This document shows, one piece after another, positions 7,381 through 15,599 of a stretch of DNA of 19,958 nt. The translations under genes were made by a program, and so were the position numbers. The DNA comes from JBBQXY01 sp051004815. GTDB lineage: Bacteria; Chloroflexota; Ktedonobacteria; Ktedonobacterales; Ktedonobacteraceae. The notes under the pieces are model-generated. The model was given only the letters and a program-made list of their open reading frames with translations. It did not search any database and had not been told where the DNA came from. The stretch spans positions 1-19,958 of the forward strand of contig JBPCJY010000115.1 in NCBI GenBank assembly GCA_051004815.1, read 5' to 3'. How positions within the stretch are numbered: position 1 is the first letter of the stretch; each line of letters begins with the position of its first letter.

Positions 7381-7435
7381 GAATAGCACAAGGGAGCGGA
7401 TAATAGGAACAGACAGGCTAATTGAAGGGAAGACG

Positions 7436-8110
7436 ATGACCTCATCATCAGCACAGGCTGAGCGAACGATTGTTTTTAAAAGCGCAGGGCAACCCGCGTT
7501 CCTGCTTGAAGGTGTATTGCACCTGCCATTAAGAGTGGAGCATGCCCCGGTCATTATTCTTTGCCACCCCCAACCACCCAGTAGCGATATGCATGATGCG
7601 TTAACGGTAGCACTGGCAAAGGAATTAGCGAAAGCGGGAATGGTGGCACTACGTTTTAATTTTCGCGGCGTCGGCCATAGCCAGGGGCAACAAACTGACG
7701 GACGGATGGAGCCACTTGATTTGGCGGGTGCTATTAATGCCGCGTTAGCCCAGCCGGGGATTAATCCTAACAAGATCGGGGTGATCGGTCACGGGTTTGG
7801 GGCCAATATTGCTTTGATTTATGCTCCTTATGATCCGCGTATTCGCACTGTTGTCGCTATTAGCCTCTTACTCTATCGCGCTAGCAGAGAGATCAGCAAA
7901 GCTTTTGAGCCACCTAAATTGTTTGTTACCGGTGAATTTGATGAAATCTGTCCTCTTTTTAAACTTGAGCCATTCGTGGAGCAATTAGCTGGGCGCAAAG
8001 GTATCAAGGTTATTACGGGAGCACGCCACTTGATGCGAGGACATGAAGAGACAGCCGCCACTGTTGTTTTAAAATATATGAGAAATTGGGCAGAGATGCA
8101 GGGAGTTTAA
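7436..8110 (+). CDS. Alpha/beta hydrolase-fold protein lacking the nucleophile serine
   Basis: From the ATG at 7436 (GAAGGGA about 6 nt upstream) the product is 224 aa and resembles the COG2945 type of small alpha/beta hydrolases. It has LCHPQPPSSDMHDAL where that family has a PHPHP-type segment, and LRFNFRGVGHSQG is nearly invariant in the family. The elbow, however, reads VIGHGFGANIAL: Gly (codon GGG) stands where the catalytic Ser belongs. An acid (GEFDEICPL) and a histidine (ARHLMRGHEE) are still present. It is therefore probably a non-catalytic member or uses another chemistry. It is followed after 6 nt by the XPB-like helicase gene, so the two are cotranscribed and may be functionally linked. 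Confidence 0.88.
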   Translation: MTSSSAQAERTIVFKSAGQPAFLLEGVLHLPLRVEHAPVIILCHPQPPSSDMHDALTVALAKELAKAGMVALRFNFRGVGHSQGQQTDGRMEPLDLAGAINAALAQPGINPNKIGVIGHGFGANIALIYAPYDPRIRTVVAISLLLYRASREISKAFEPPKLFVTGEFDEICPLFKLEPFVEQLAGRKGIKVITGARHLMRGHEETAATVVLKYMRNWAEMQGV

Positions 8111-8116
8111 GGGGAG

Positions 8117-9799
8117 ATGATGAATCCTGGGAATCCACTCATCGTACAGAGTGATAAAACCATTTTATTGGAAGTTGACCATCCACTCCATGCCGAGGCA
8201 CGAGATGCCCTGGCCCAATTCGCGGAGTTAGAAAAATCGCCTGAACACATCCATACCTATCGCCTTTCACCGCTCTCGCTGTGGAACGCGGCGGCGGGCG
8301 GCATGAACGCGGATATGGTCTTAGGATTGCTCAATCAGTACAGCAAATATGCTATTCCGACGAATATCGTGGTTGATATTCGTGAATATATGAGTCGCTA
8401 CGGGCGCATCAAGCTGATTCGTGAAGGTGATGCGCTCCTGCTCACCTCCAACGATACCGCGCTTATGGCCGAGATTATTCATCATAAACGTACGCAACCC
8501 TATCTGCTGCGCCAATTGAATAGCCACACGATCCAGGTCGATGCTTCGCGGCGTGGCCATATCAAACAGGCACTGATCCATATTGGTTTCCCAGCCGAAG
8601 ACCTGGCCGGTTATACCGATGGTTCGCCGCTGCCCATGCAGCTACGTCACATCACCTTGCAAGGCGAAGAGTTTGAGCCGCGTGCCTATCAATACGCCTC
8701 TTCCGCCGCCTTCTACGCGGGTGGAGCACCGAGCGGCGGAAGTGGCGTCGTGGTGTTGCCATGTGGTGCCGGTAAAACGATTGTGGGACTGGCGGCCATG
8801 GCGGATATCCAACGAGCCACATTGATTCTCTCGCCTAACACTATCGCCGTGCGGCAGTGGATCAACGAGATCATCGATAAGACCGATATTCCACCTGAAA
8901 TGGTGGGCGAGTATACCGGTGATCGGAAAGATATCTGCCCCATCACGGTCAGTACCTACCAGATACTGACGTATCGACGCTCAGAAGAGGAGGATTTCCC
9001 GCACTTTTCGCTCTTCACGAGCTTTGATTGGGGATTGATTATCTATGATGAGGTACACTTGCTACCCGCCCCAGTCTTTCGTATCACCGCCGAGATTCAG
9101 GCGCGGCGACGCCTGGGGCTGACGGCGACCCTTGTGCGTGAAGATGGGCGTGAGGCCGATGTATTCAGCTTGATCGGGCCAAAGAAATATGATGTTCCGT
9201 GGCGCGAATTAGAGCGTCAGGGCTGGATTGCCACGGCTGAATGCCACGAAATTCGTGTGAGCATGAGCGAGGATGAGCAATTGAACTACGCGGTGGCCGA
9301 GGAACGTGAAAAGTATCGTTTGGCGGCAGAAAGTCCCGCCAAGCTGACCGTGACACGTTATCTCGCGGAGAAACACCGCGATGACCAGGTATTGATTATC
9401 GGTCAGTACCTCGATCAACTCAAAATCCTTGCCGACGAACTACAGGCCCCTCTCCTCACCGGAAAAACCGCGAATAAACAGCGTGAGAAGCTCTATGAGC
9501 AGTTTCGGCGGGGCGAACTCAAACGGCTGGTGGTCAGCAAAGTGGCAAATTTTGCCATTGATCTGCCTGATGCCAATGTGGCGATCCAGGTCTCAGGCAC
9601 CTTTGGTTCCCGTCAGGAAGAGGCGCAACGTTTAGGGAGGATTTTGCGCCCCAAGAGCGACGGCAGTCTGGCATACTTCTATTCTATTGTAACCCGCGAC
9701 ACGCGTGACCAGGAATTCTCGGCGAATCGCCAACTCTTCCTGACCGAACAGGGGTATCGCTATATTATAGAAGATGCCGAAGCTCTGCTGGCCTGGTGA
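8117..9799 (+). CDS. XPB/Rad25-like superfamily 2 DNA helicase
   Basis: This 560-aa protein matches bacterial homologues of XPB, the 3'-5' DNA translocase of eukaryotic TFIIH and archaeal repair. An N-terminal domain of about 180 residues (the XPB N-terminal/helicase_C_3 type, with LSPLSLWNAAAGGM) precedes two RecA-like lobes. Motifs in order: Q-like region EFEPRAYQ, Walker A LPCGAGKT (214-221), DEVH (311-314), LTATLVRED with the XPB-specific RED (341-343), and motif VI QEEAQRLGRILRPK. The role is probably DNA opening in repair or transcription-linked processes; this is inferred from the family. Two ATGs lie in tandem (8117, 8120); GGGGAG directly abuts the first, so the second may be favoured. 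Its neighbour is a hydrolase-fold gene, not the Bax1-type nuclease seen with archaeal XPB. Confidence 0.95.
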   Translation: MMNPGNPLIVQSDKTILLEVDHPLHAEARDALAQFAELEKSPEHIHTYRLSPLSLWNAAAGGMNADMVLGLLNQYSKYAIPTNIVVDIREYMSRYGRIKLIREGDALLLTSNDTALMAEIIHHKRTQPYLLRQLNSHTIQVDASRRGHIKQALIHIGFPAEDLAGYTDGSPLPMQLRHITLQGEEFEPRAYQYASSAAFYAGGAPSGGSGVVVLPCGAGKTIVGLAAMADIQRATLILSPNTIAVRQWINEIIDKTDIPPEMVGEYTGDRKDICPITVSTYQILTYRRSEEEDFPHFSLFTSFDWGLIIYDEVHLLPAPVFRITAEIQARRRLGLTATLVREDGREADVFSLIGPKKYDVPWRELERQGWIATAECHEIRVSMSEDEQLNYAVAEEREKYRLAAESPAKLTVTRYLAEKHRDDQVLIIGQYLDQLKILADELQAPLLTGKTANKQREKLYEQFRRGELKRLVVSKVANFAIDLPDANVAIQVSGTFGSRQEEAQRLGRILRPKSDGSLAYFYSIVTRDTRDQEFSANRQLFLTEQGYRYIIEDAEALLAW

Positions 9800-9826
9800 G
9801 AGCTGTCAGCAAGAGATGTATACTCT

Positions 9827-9861
9827 GATGTTGATGGAAGAGCAATCTCTTCCTTGACATC
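9827..9861 (+). terminator. Imperfect hairpin after the XPB-like gene
   Basis: An inner stem GGAAGAG/CTCTTCC (9836-9842 with 9847-9853, CAAT loop) is extended by GATGT/ACATC (9827-9831 with 9857-9861). There is no T run afterwards, so termination would be partial at best. It overlaps the -35 box of the next candidate promoter. Confidence 0.4.
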
Positions 9862-9883
9862 GGTTCTCTATGAGTGATACCCT
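9854..9883 (+). promoter_or_regulatory. Possible promoter for the thioredoxin-like/manA pair
   Basis: A perfect TTGACA (9854-9859) is followed after 18 nt by TACCCT (9878-9883), a poor -10. The -35 box lies in the descending arm of the preceding hairpin. Expression might instead come from read-through of the XPB transcript. Confidence 0.3.
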
Positions 9884-9924
9884 TTTGAAACAATCAGTTT
9901 CTTTATTGATAGAAGAGGACGACA

Positions 9925-10260
9925 ATGGCAGATAACTACATTGATGTATCTGACCAGGATTTTGCGGAAAAGATACTCAACGAGCCGCAATTGGTATTGG
10001 TAAACTTTTCGATAGATAACAGTGGCGCATGTCAGATACAGGACCCAGAATTTGCTGCTGTGAGCAAAGAGTTCACAGGGCGCGTTATGTTCGCACGGCT
10101 GAATGCCGATAAGAACAGTGAGACGACCAGCCAATGGAAAGTAGATGGTATTCCCACGATCATATTTTTCAAGGGGGGACGTGAAATCAATCGCATTAAA
10201 GGCATCATTATGCGTGAGCGACTCCGTCGTCAGATTTCGGGCGCACTTTTAGCGAATTAA
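9925..10260 (+). CDS. Thioredoxin-fold protein with SxxC in place of CxxC
   Basis: The 111-aa product has thioredoxin length and pattern: strand LVLVNFS (23-29), the active-site turn, MFARLNADKN (55-64), then GIPTIIFFKGGREI with the cis-proline at Pro77. The motif WCGPC is replaced by NSGAC: Ser33 for the attacking Cys, Ala for Pro, and only Cys36 kept. A normal dithiol reductase reaction is thus unlikely. It may bind partners, act as a monothiol protein, or be a chaperone-like relative. The ATG at 9925 follows AGAGGA. manA begins 18 nt downstream, so the pair is probably an operon; the functional reason is not evident. Confidence 0.88.
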   Translation: MADNYIDVSDQDFAEKILNEPQLVLVNFSIDNSGACQIQDPEFAAVSKEFTGRVMFARLNADKNSETTSQWKVDGIPTIIFFKGGREINRIKGIIMRERLRRQISGALLAN

Positions 10261-10278
10261 AAGCTGTAGGAGTAAGTT

Positions 10279-11364
10279 GTGCCGTATTTGCATCCAATCC
10301 GCTTAGAGGCATCATTACATGAGACTATCTGGGGGGGACAGAGATTAGAGAGCCATGGCTGGAAGACCCTTCCAGCGCGTGATATTGCCATCGGTGAGGC
10401 CTGGGAGACCGAGATAAACACAGTGGCCCAGAATGAGCCATATAAAGGCAAGTCATTAGGGGTACTCGTGGAGGAGTTGGGAGGTGCGCTCCTTGGAGAA
10501 CAGGCAATAACCATCTATGGTATGCGCTTTCCACTGTTAGCCAAATTTATTGATGCGAAAGCCAGGCTTTCAGTGCAGGTGCATCCGTGTGATGATTATG
10601 CAGCACAATATGAAAATGGGAAGTCAGGCAAAACGGAATTCTGGTATATCCTTGCCGCCGAACCCGGCGCAACCATCGTGCATGGCTTTAACGCTCCTAC
10701 CTCCCCGGCACAAGTCCAGCATGCCATTGAGCAAGTGAGCTTGGAAGGGCTGCTTCACGAGGAGACGGTACAGGCAGGCGATGTAATCTTCGTCCCTACT
10801 GGCACTGTCCATGCCATTGGCAGTGGCGTGATGTTGTATGAATTGCAGCAGTACTCGGACATCACGTATCGGATGTATGACTATGGGCGTCTTAACGCGA
10901 ATGGGATGCTGCGCGAGTTGCACATTGAACGTTCACTCGACGTGGCACGCTATGCTGTATCTCCCACCGTAAAGGTGCAGCCAGTCTCGCTGGCAAGCAA
11001 GGACAGTTACGACGACCGTTGTCTCGTCGCCTGCCAATATTTTGTGGCGCGTGAGATCACGCTCAAGCACGACATTGCTCATGCTTACGGCTATATGAAA
11101 GGGAGAACGGCTGGAAGCTGCATTATCCTCTCATCTTTGAGTGCTGAAGTACAGGTGCGCTATGGGGAGGCGGGGGATACACTGACACGTAGCGAGCCAC
11201 TTTCTCGCGGGCAAACGATGGTGTTACCGGCAGAGTTGGGAGATTATTGTCTGGAAGGCACAGGGACATTGGTGTTTTCATATGTGCCTACGCGAGATGA
11301 TGCCGCGTGGAGGCGATGGGAAGAGGTCAATACCAAACAAGCGATCTGTGAAGCGCAAGCATAG
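10279..11364 (+). CDS. manA: Mannose-6-phosphate isomerase, class I
   Basis: This 361-aa cupin-type enzyme interconverts mannose 6-phosphate and fructose 6-phosphate, feeding GDP-mannose and glycan synthesis or mannose use. It has the type I N-terminus (ETIWGG), then SVQVHPCDDYA with zinc ligands Gln100 and His102. Glu120 (GKTEFWYIL) and His178 (VPTGTVHAIG) complete the metal site. ELQQYSDITYRMYDYGR is a family hallmark. The length is between the short Bacillus form (about 315 aa) and the long enterobacterial one (about 390 aa). The start is GTG at 10279 with TAGGAG 6 nt before it. The nearby convergent membrane glycosyltransferase may use mannose-derived donors; that link is speculative. Confidence 0.94.
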   Translation: MPYLHPIRLEASLHETIWGGQRLESHGWKTLPARDIAIGEAWETEINTVAQNEPYKGKSLGVLVEELGGALLGEQAITIYGMRFPLLAKFIDAKARLSVQVHPCDDYAAQYENGKSGKTEFWYILAAEPGATIVHGFNAPTSPAQVQHAIEQVSLEGLLHEETVQAGDVIFVPTGTVHAIGSGVMLYELQQYSDITYRMYDYGRLNANGMLRELHIERSLDVARYAVSPTVKVQPVSLASKDSYDDRCLVACQYFVAREITLKHDIAHAYGYMKGRTAGSCIILSSLSAEVQVRYGEAGDTLTRSEPLSRGQTMVLPAELGDYCLEGTGTLVFSYVPTRDDAAWRRWEEVNTKQAICEAQA

Positions 11365-11370
11365 GTCGCT

Positions 11371-11790
11371 CTATTCACGCCTACGCTTTCTGCGCTCTTC
11401 CTCTAAATTAGTGACAGTACCTTCAACTACTTTACTCGTATCAATATCAGGCTCAGCAAATGAGGAGAAGGGGGGAGGGCGTCGCGGCGGAAAGCCCTGC
11501 TGCATGCGACCAACATCCGCTACCGTCTTTGAAATTCTTGTTCCGACAGTAAAGAAAAACAGCACAACAGCAAGCCCAAGCCAGACACCCAGACCTACTA
11601 ATAACGTGACAACGCCGCCAATTACGCCATTGATGAAGCTTTCGTAGGTCACGCCTGCCAACACCGGTATCCAAAAAAAACGCACGAGCACTTTCAATAA
11701 CCAATGCATAAACCAGAACACGGCCTTGACGGGATCCGATGGCATATCCCATGAAGGTATCAATTTACGCCTTCGCTGCATGTTACTCAC
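11371..11790 (-). CDS. Small two-TM membrane protein of unknown function
   Basis: The 139-aa product has two predicted membrane segments (about 22-46 and 52-80, the second rich in Gly, Val and Leu), joined by a short loop. A cytosolic-looking C-terminal tail is rich in proline (FPPRRPPPF) and ends in a strongly charged run, NLEEERRKRRRE. The family is not recognised. The start is GTG at 11790 with AGGAAGAG upstream; an in-frame ATG three codons later is possible. It lies 83 nt after the glycosyltransferase gene on the same strand and probably shares its transcript. The stop is 6 nt from that of the convergent manA. Confidence 0.72.
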   Translation of the reverse strand: MSNMQRRRKLIPSWDMPSDPVKAVFWFMHWLLKVLVRFFWIPVLAGVTYESFINGVIGGVVTLLVGLGVWLGLAVVLFFFTVGTRISKTVADVGRMQQGFPPRRPPPFSSFAEPDIDTSKVVEGTVTNLEEERRKRRRE

Positions 11791-11873
11791 TTCGGCTCTT
11801 CCTAATAATGCTAACTACCACAAGCATATTGTATCAGTCTAACGACACATTCGCTAGTGGGGGGCGTTATCAT

Positions 11874-14015
11874 TCACGAAATTGGCACAGTGATCGTAGT
11901 TTTTCCAGCAGATGTGTGAAGCGTTAGCAGCGGCGTTTCATTTTCTCTGTACGTCTCGAAATGCAGTAGGCCCAAGGATGGGTTGTAAGGCAGCGTCGTG
12001 GAAGATTGTGCCCCTAAAGTTACCGAACGTGATAGTACACGGTTGGGAGGGAGAGCAAAAGCGACCAGCAATTGATCGCCAGCCTGTAGTGCTGTAAAGC
12101 TACAGCCTTGGCTTTGTGCTGCACCGCCAGCAGGATGCATGGTCAGGGTATAATTATAATTCGTGCGCGGAGCGGAGGCAGTAGAGCGCAACATGCTCCA
12201 ACGCGTTACCAACCACGGTGAGTTCCGCACTGTGACGGTTTGTGCTTGCAGCAATTGCAGGGTATTGTCAAATAGACCTGTCGCGCTAGTGCTTTGTACT
12301 ATGCTCGGTGTGACAACGTAGAGTCGGAACGGCGCACCGCCTGGACGCGCTGGTTGCTCTACCAGCGTTGCAGTGGCAAATTGGCCCACTAAGGCGTTGG
12401 CCACATTATCGTATGGCCCCATCAGCAAAGCTACCGACCCTTTGCTGGGATCAGGTAATACGAGACAATTTGTCGCATCAAAGAGCGTGGTAGGCGTATG
12501 CATTGTCTGCTCAGAGAGGTAGCGCAAAGCCTGTGCTGAAGATGGGTCTGTGGTGATATAGACCCTCTTCAGATGACGCCGTTGGGCCAGTTGATCTGTC
12601 TCACTGAGGGCATGCTGCAACGAATTGAGGTCATTACGATAGTGGATGTAGAAAGCACGGTCATTGAAGTTTCCACTGGTAATATCAATCACCGCGGCAA
12701 CACTCCCGATCAGTTGTCCAATGACGATCACGCTTAACAGGAGATAGATACTATAGCGTGGCAGACGCCAGTGAGGTCGATAGTGCCGCAGTGCAGCCAC
12801 AGATTGAGCGAGCAAAAGACCGATCAGGATGAATGGCCCAGGCATCAAGAACACGAGGTAGTGTAGCTGCATATCAACCGTATGCCGCGTGAGCAACAAT
12901 AAAGGCACGACCTGCCAGATTAAAAGGAGCAGCAGTCCAGCAGAGGATGGTGTGACGCGGAACTTCTCCCACCATACTCGGATGCTCTCTTGTATAGAGG
13001 GAGTTGTCACTGCCTTTTGTGCCTCTGTTAACTGGCCCTGCGGTCGCAACACCAGGAGGAGCGCGACAGCTGCACCACAGAATACCAGGAACGGCATGAC
13101 ATATTGCAGCCAGGCAATATAGGGCGAACTGTCATTGATGGCGGAGTTGGCGATGTCCGGTTGTTGACCAAAGGGAATGAAGAACACTTTATAATCATGG
13201 AGAGCTTGCCCGTCAATGACCGCCTGTTGTTTTGAAAGTGACAGGAGCGCGTGGATGTCCACAAAATGTACGTGGATCTCCCAATACACATACGGCAGGT
13301 AGATAAGGAGCAAGAGGAGACCAGCCAGTGCGATATCACGCCCCCGAATGGTTTTGGCCGCTAATACAATGGCTAGCAGCAATGGTACTAGCAATAGTGC
13401 TGTAGATTGATGCAATTGAAAAAGGAGTCCTAGCAACACTATAGCGGGCGCGAACCAACCTTTGCGCCGCTCGACGACTCCGCGGAACAAGGCCAGCAGG
13501 AAGAGGAGGAGAAAGGGAGACATCATATTTGGCTGCCAGATAAAGCGTCCAAAGTGGATCGTCGAGGGCGAGATAGCATAGAGCAGTGTCGCTGCAATAG
13601 CCGCTAGCCGCCCATAATAGCGGCGCGTGAAGAGGTAGGTCAGTAACACCGCCAGCATGGTGAAAAGACCTTGCTCGACTGCGGCCCACAGTGGATTTGC
13701 TGAAAGCAAGGCCGGTAGTAGCAACAGGTACACCGCGGCAGGCGGGTTTGAAAGCCCGACGGAGGCGGCATTGCTGGTAACGGGTAGCAGGCCATAATGC
13801 ACAGCATCATGTGCCATGGCAAAAAGTAATGCCTGATCGGTATTAAACTCGGTCGTATTGATGCGATAGAGGCAAAGAAATCCCGTCGCCAATAGAAAAA
13901 GGAGGATTTCCCAAGACAACCGCCATGTGTAAAGCCTGGATTGAGGTGCGTCAGACTGTGTTTCAACAGTTGGCTGCGCGATAGCTACAGCATTTTTTGC
14001 AAACGAGAGACCCAT
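11874..14015 (-). CDS. GT39/PMT-like membrane glycosyltransferase
   Basis: The 713-aa protein has a cytosolic N-terminus and roughly ten or more hydrophobic segments between residues 35 and 455, then a soluble domain of about 250 residues. This layout fits the GT-C glycosyltransferases of the PMT/ArnT (GT39, RgtA-D-like) group, which move sugars from polyprenyl-phosphate carriers outside the membrane. The first outer loop has EFNTDQALLF with Asp60 as the likely catalytic base. HFGRFIWQPNMMSPF matches the next conserved loop. The C-terminal part is Thr/Ser rich with beta-strand character and probably lies outside the cell. The ATG at 14015 follows GAGAGGA by about 11 nt. A good promoter lies 74 nt upstream. 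Acceptor and sugar are unknown. Confidence 0.82.
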   Translation of the reverse strand: MGLSFAKNAVAIAQPTVETQSDAPQSRLYTWRLSWEILLFLLATGFLCLYRINTTEFNTDQALLFAMAHDAVHYGLLPVTSNAASVGLSNPPAAVYLLLLPALLSANPLWAAVEQGLFTMLAVLLTYLFTRRYYGRLAAIAATLLYAISPSTIHFGRFIWQPNMMSPFLLLFLLALFRGVVERRKGWFAPAIVLLGLLFQLHQSTALLLVPLLLAIVLAAKTIRGRDIALAGLLLLLIYLPYVYWEIHVHFVDIHALLSLSKQQAVIDGQALHDYKVFFIPFGQQPDIANSAINDSSPYIAWLQYVMPFLVFCGAAVALLLVLRPQGQLTEAQKAVTTPSIQESIRVWWEKFRVTPSSAGLLLLLIWQVVPLLLLTRHTVDMQLHYLVFLMPGPFILIGLLLAQSVAALRHYRPHWRLPRYSIYLLLSVIVIGQLIGSVAAVIDITSGNFNDRAFYIHYRNDLNSLQHALSETDQLAQRRHLKRVYITTDPSSAQALRYLSEQTMHTPTTLFDATNCLVLPDPSKGSVALLMGPYDNVANALVGQFATATLVEQPARPGGAPFRLYVVTPSIVQSTSATGLFDNTLQLLQAQTVTVRNSPWLVTRWSMLRSTASAPRTNYNYTLTMHPAGGAAQSQGCSFTALQAGDQLLVAFALPPNRVLSRSVTLGAQSSTTLPYNPSLGLLHFETYRENETPLLTLHTSAGKTTITVPIS

Positions 14016-14088
14016 CTACTTCGTATTCCTCTCACTACATATCCCAACACCTTAGATCACCGCGAACCATATTCTCGCTGATAGATAC

Positions 14089-14097
14089 ATTATAACA
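14089..14097 (-). promoter_or_regulatory. Extended -10 promoter of the glycosyltransferase gene
   Basis: The minus strand reads TG-T-TATAAT, a perfect extended -10. No good -35 is seen, as is usual for this promoter class. The start would be near 14082, giving a leader of about 66 nt. Confidence 0.55.
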
Positions 14098-14412
14098 ATT
14101 TAAGCTGAATCATACTAATAGAAATGTATCGATATTGTTTTTACTAACACATAAGAGGCAGGGTCAGATAGAGGGCAGAGGGCCAAGTTTATCATTTAAA
14201 GCTGCTGAAACGGCAAACCCATGGACATGCATAGTTTGACCTCCTTCGTGTTCTTCAAGGAAGCATCAAAAGTGCATATAATCTGGTCTCTTAAAGAAGT
14301 GGATAGCATGATCGAACAAGTGATAAACTGCTCATACATCCCTTTTTTGAAATTTTTCTCGTATCAACAAATCCAGAATAGCCGCAATGAAACTTACGAG
14401 AAAGGTGAAGGA
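14098..14412. other. Intergenic region between glycosyltransferase promoter and tnpB element
   Basis: This is AT-rich and holds no long gene. On the minus strand a 28-codon frame (14332-14418) starts inside the tnpB-end hairpin and reads MGSFTFLVSFIAAILDLLIR; it may be chance, or the tail of the gene the element interrupted. A 22-codon frame with an excellent ribosome site is listed separately. If the tnpB element once made an omega RNA, its guide would correspond to the bases just below 14413. Confidence 0.4.
14164..14232 (-). CDS. Possible small peptide (22 aa) with perfect ribosome site
   Basis: AAGGAGGT stands 6 nt before an ATG at 14232 on the minus strand. The frame MHVHGFAVSAALNDKLGPLP plus SI ends at TGA (14164). 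The ribosome site is better than that of most genes in the window, which is the only real support. No homologue is recognised, and the peptide has no signal sequence. It ends 67 nt before the -10 of the glycosyltransferase gene on the same strand. It could be a leader peptide, a signalling peptide, or the remnant of a gene broken by the neighbouring element. Confidence 0.3.
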   Translation of the reverse strand: MHVHGFAVSAALNDKLGPLPSI

Positions 14413-14434
14413 CCCCATGTCTAAAGACAAGGGG
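14413..14434 (-). repeat. 3'-end hairpin of the tnpB element
   Basis: CCCC-A-TGTCT (14413-14422), AA loop, AGACA-A-GGGG (14425-14434): a 9-bp stem with one A/A mismatch. The tnpB stop codon (14421-14423) is inside it. In this family the same region forms the scaffold end of the omega RNA and the transposon right end. Confidence 0.65.
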
Positions 14435-15599
14435 CTTCTACAGCCATTGCTAGCTGTTGGCTGCTTCCCAGCCGTAGGATGTTGATTGCAGCGTTGGTGT
14501 CTCTGTCCAGTTCACAGCCACATACGCAAGAGTGCCAGCGTTCGTCTAGGGACTTCTTACGCACCGTGCCGCATGATGAGCATATCTGAGAGGTATATCT
14601 GGGGTTGACTTGTAGCATGGTACGGCCAGCCTCTTCCGCTTTGCTCGCAACCATGCTCATAAATTGGCCCCATCCTGCATCCGATATACTCTTATTCAAT
14701 CCACCTTTTGCCGCCGCGCCGTTCGGTAAGTATTGCCCTGTCTCTTCATCCTGCTTGGGCAAAGGCTCGCTTTACGAGGTTAGCGGTTTGTAAATCCTCA
14801 AACACAATCACCTGATAGGTGTTGACAAGCCCTCTAGATGCTTTGTGTAAGAAGTCGCCTCGTTGGTTTCTGACTTTCCTATGGGCAAGACCTTCGGCCT
14901 GTACGGCTTTCTTGCGACGATGGGAACCGCGTTTCTTGCGAGACAATGCTTGTTGTAACTTTGCCAGTTTCTTTTCAGCGCGTCGGCGCGTGACGTGGAT
15001 TGTCGATGAATGAACCATCAGACAGCGCGGCAAAGTGGGTGATACCTAAGTCAATGCCGACATCCTCATAGGATACTGGCAACACTTGCGCCTCCACCTC
15101 ACAAGCAAAGATCACATACCAGTGAGTACCCTCACGTTTGATGGTACACGTTTTCATCTTGCCTTGTAACTCACGATGGAGCTTGACTTTGATGCTACCT
15201 ATCTTAGAAAGAGTGACACGGTTAGCAGTAGTAAGAGAGTAACCGCATTGTGGATAGGTAAAACTATCATATCTATCACGCCCTTGAAACCGTGGAAAAC
15301 CAGGGGTGTCACCCCGTTTGCATCTGGCAAAGAACGCCTTAAACGCTCTTCGCAACTCGACGCAAGGTATCTTGTAACACTTGGCTATGGATGTCCTTGT
15401 ATTCCTCTCTGAGTTCCTTCATTTCAGGGAGATCATTGATCTGCTCATAGCAGCTAATCGACTTGTGGGCGTACTTCCATGCCTCACGCCGCTCCTGTAA
15501 TGCAGCATTATAGAGTTCTCTTGTGCGGTCTAGTGTCCATTGCAGCGTAGCCGCTTGCTTGCGAGTAGGGCAAAGGCGGTACTTAAACGCTTTGAGCAT
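14421..15599 (-). pseudogene. tnpB: tnpB RNA-guided nuclease, inactivated by three frameshifts
   Basis: The joined reading is a nearly full-length TnpB (about 390 aa) starting at ATG 15599 (MLKAFKYRLCPTRKQAATLQ). Frame changes, each equal to one extra base, occur near 15348 (after LQDTLRRVAK), 14988 (after GSFIDNPRH) and 14763 (after LQTANLVKR). RuvC-like catalytic residues all survive: Asp in VGIDLGITHFAAL, Glu in VFEDLQTANL, Asp in LDRDTNAAINIL. The zinc finger CSSC...CVCGC is intact. TnpB cuts DNA at the donor site under omega-RNA guidance and helps the element persist. With stops after each break, this copy cannot make it. The intact motifs suggest recent decay, or sequencing errors. Its start overlaps the RHH gene by 17 nt. 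Confidence 0.9.

Noticed and set aside
7352..7435. 28-residue N-terminal extension of the hydrolase upstream of XPB
   Set aside because: The stretch contains the promoter (TTGACT-17-TAAGAT), and a ribosome site precedes the ATG at 7436.
14221..14424. Plus-strand 67-codon frame beside the tnpB element
   Set aside because: No ribosome site, unusual composition, and it overlaps the end hairpin of the element.
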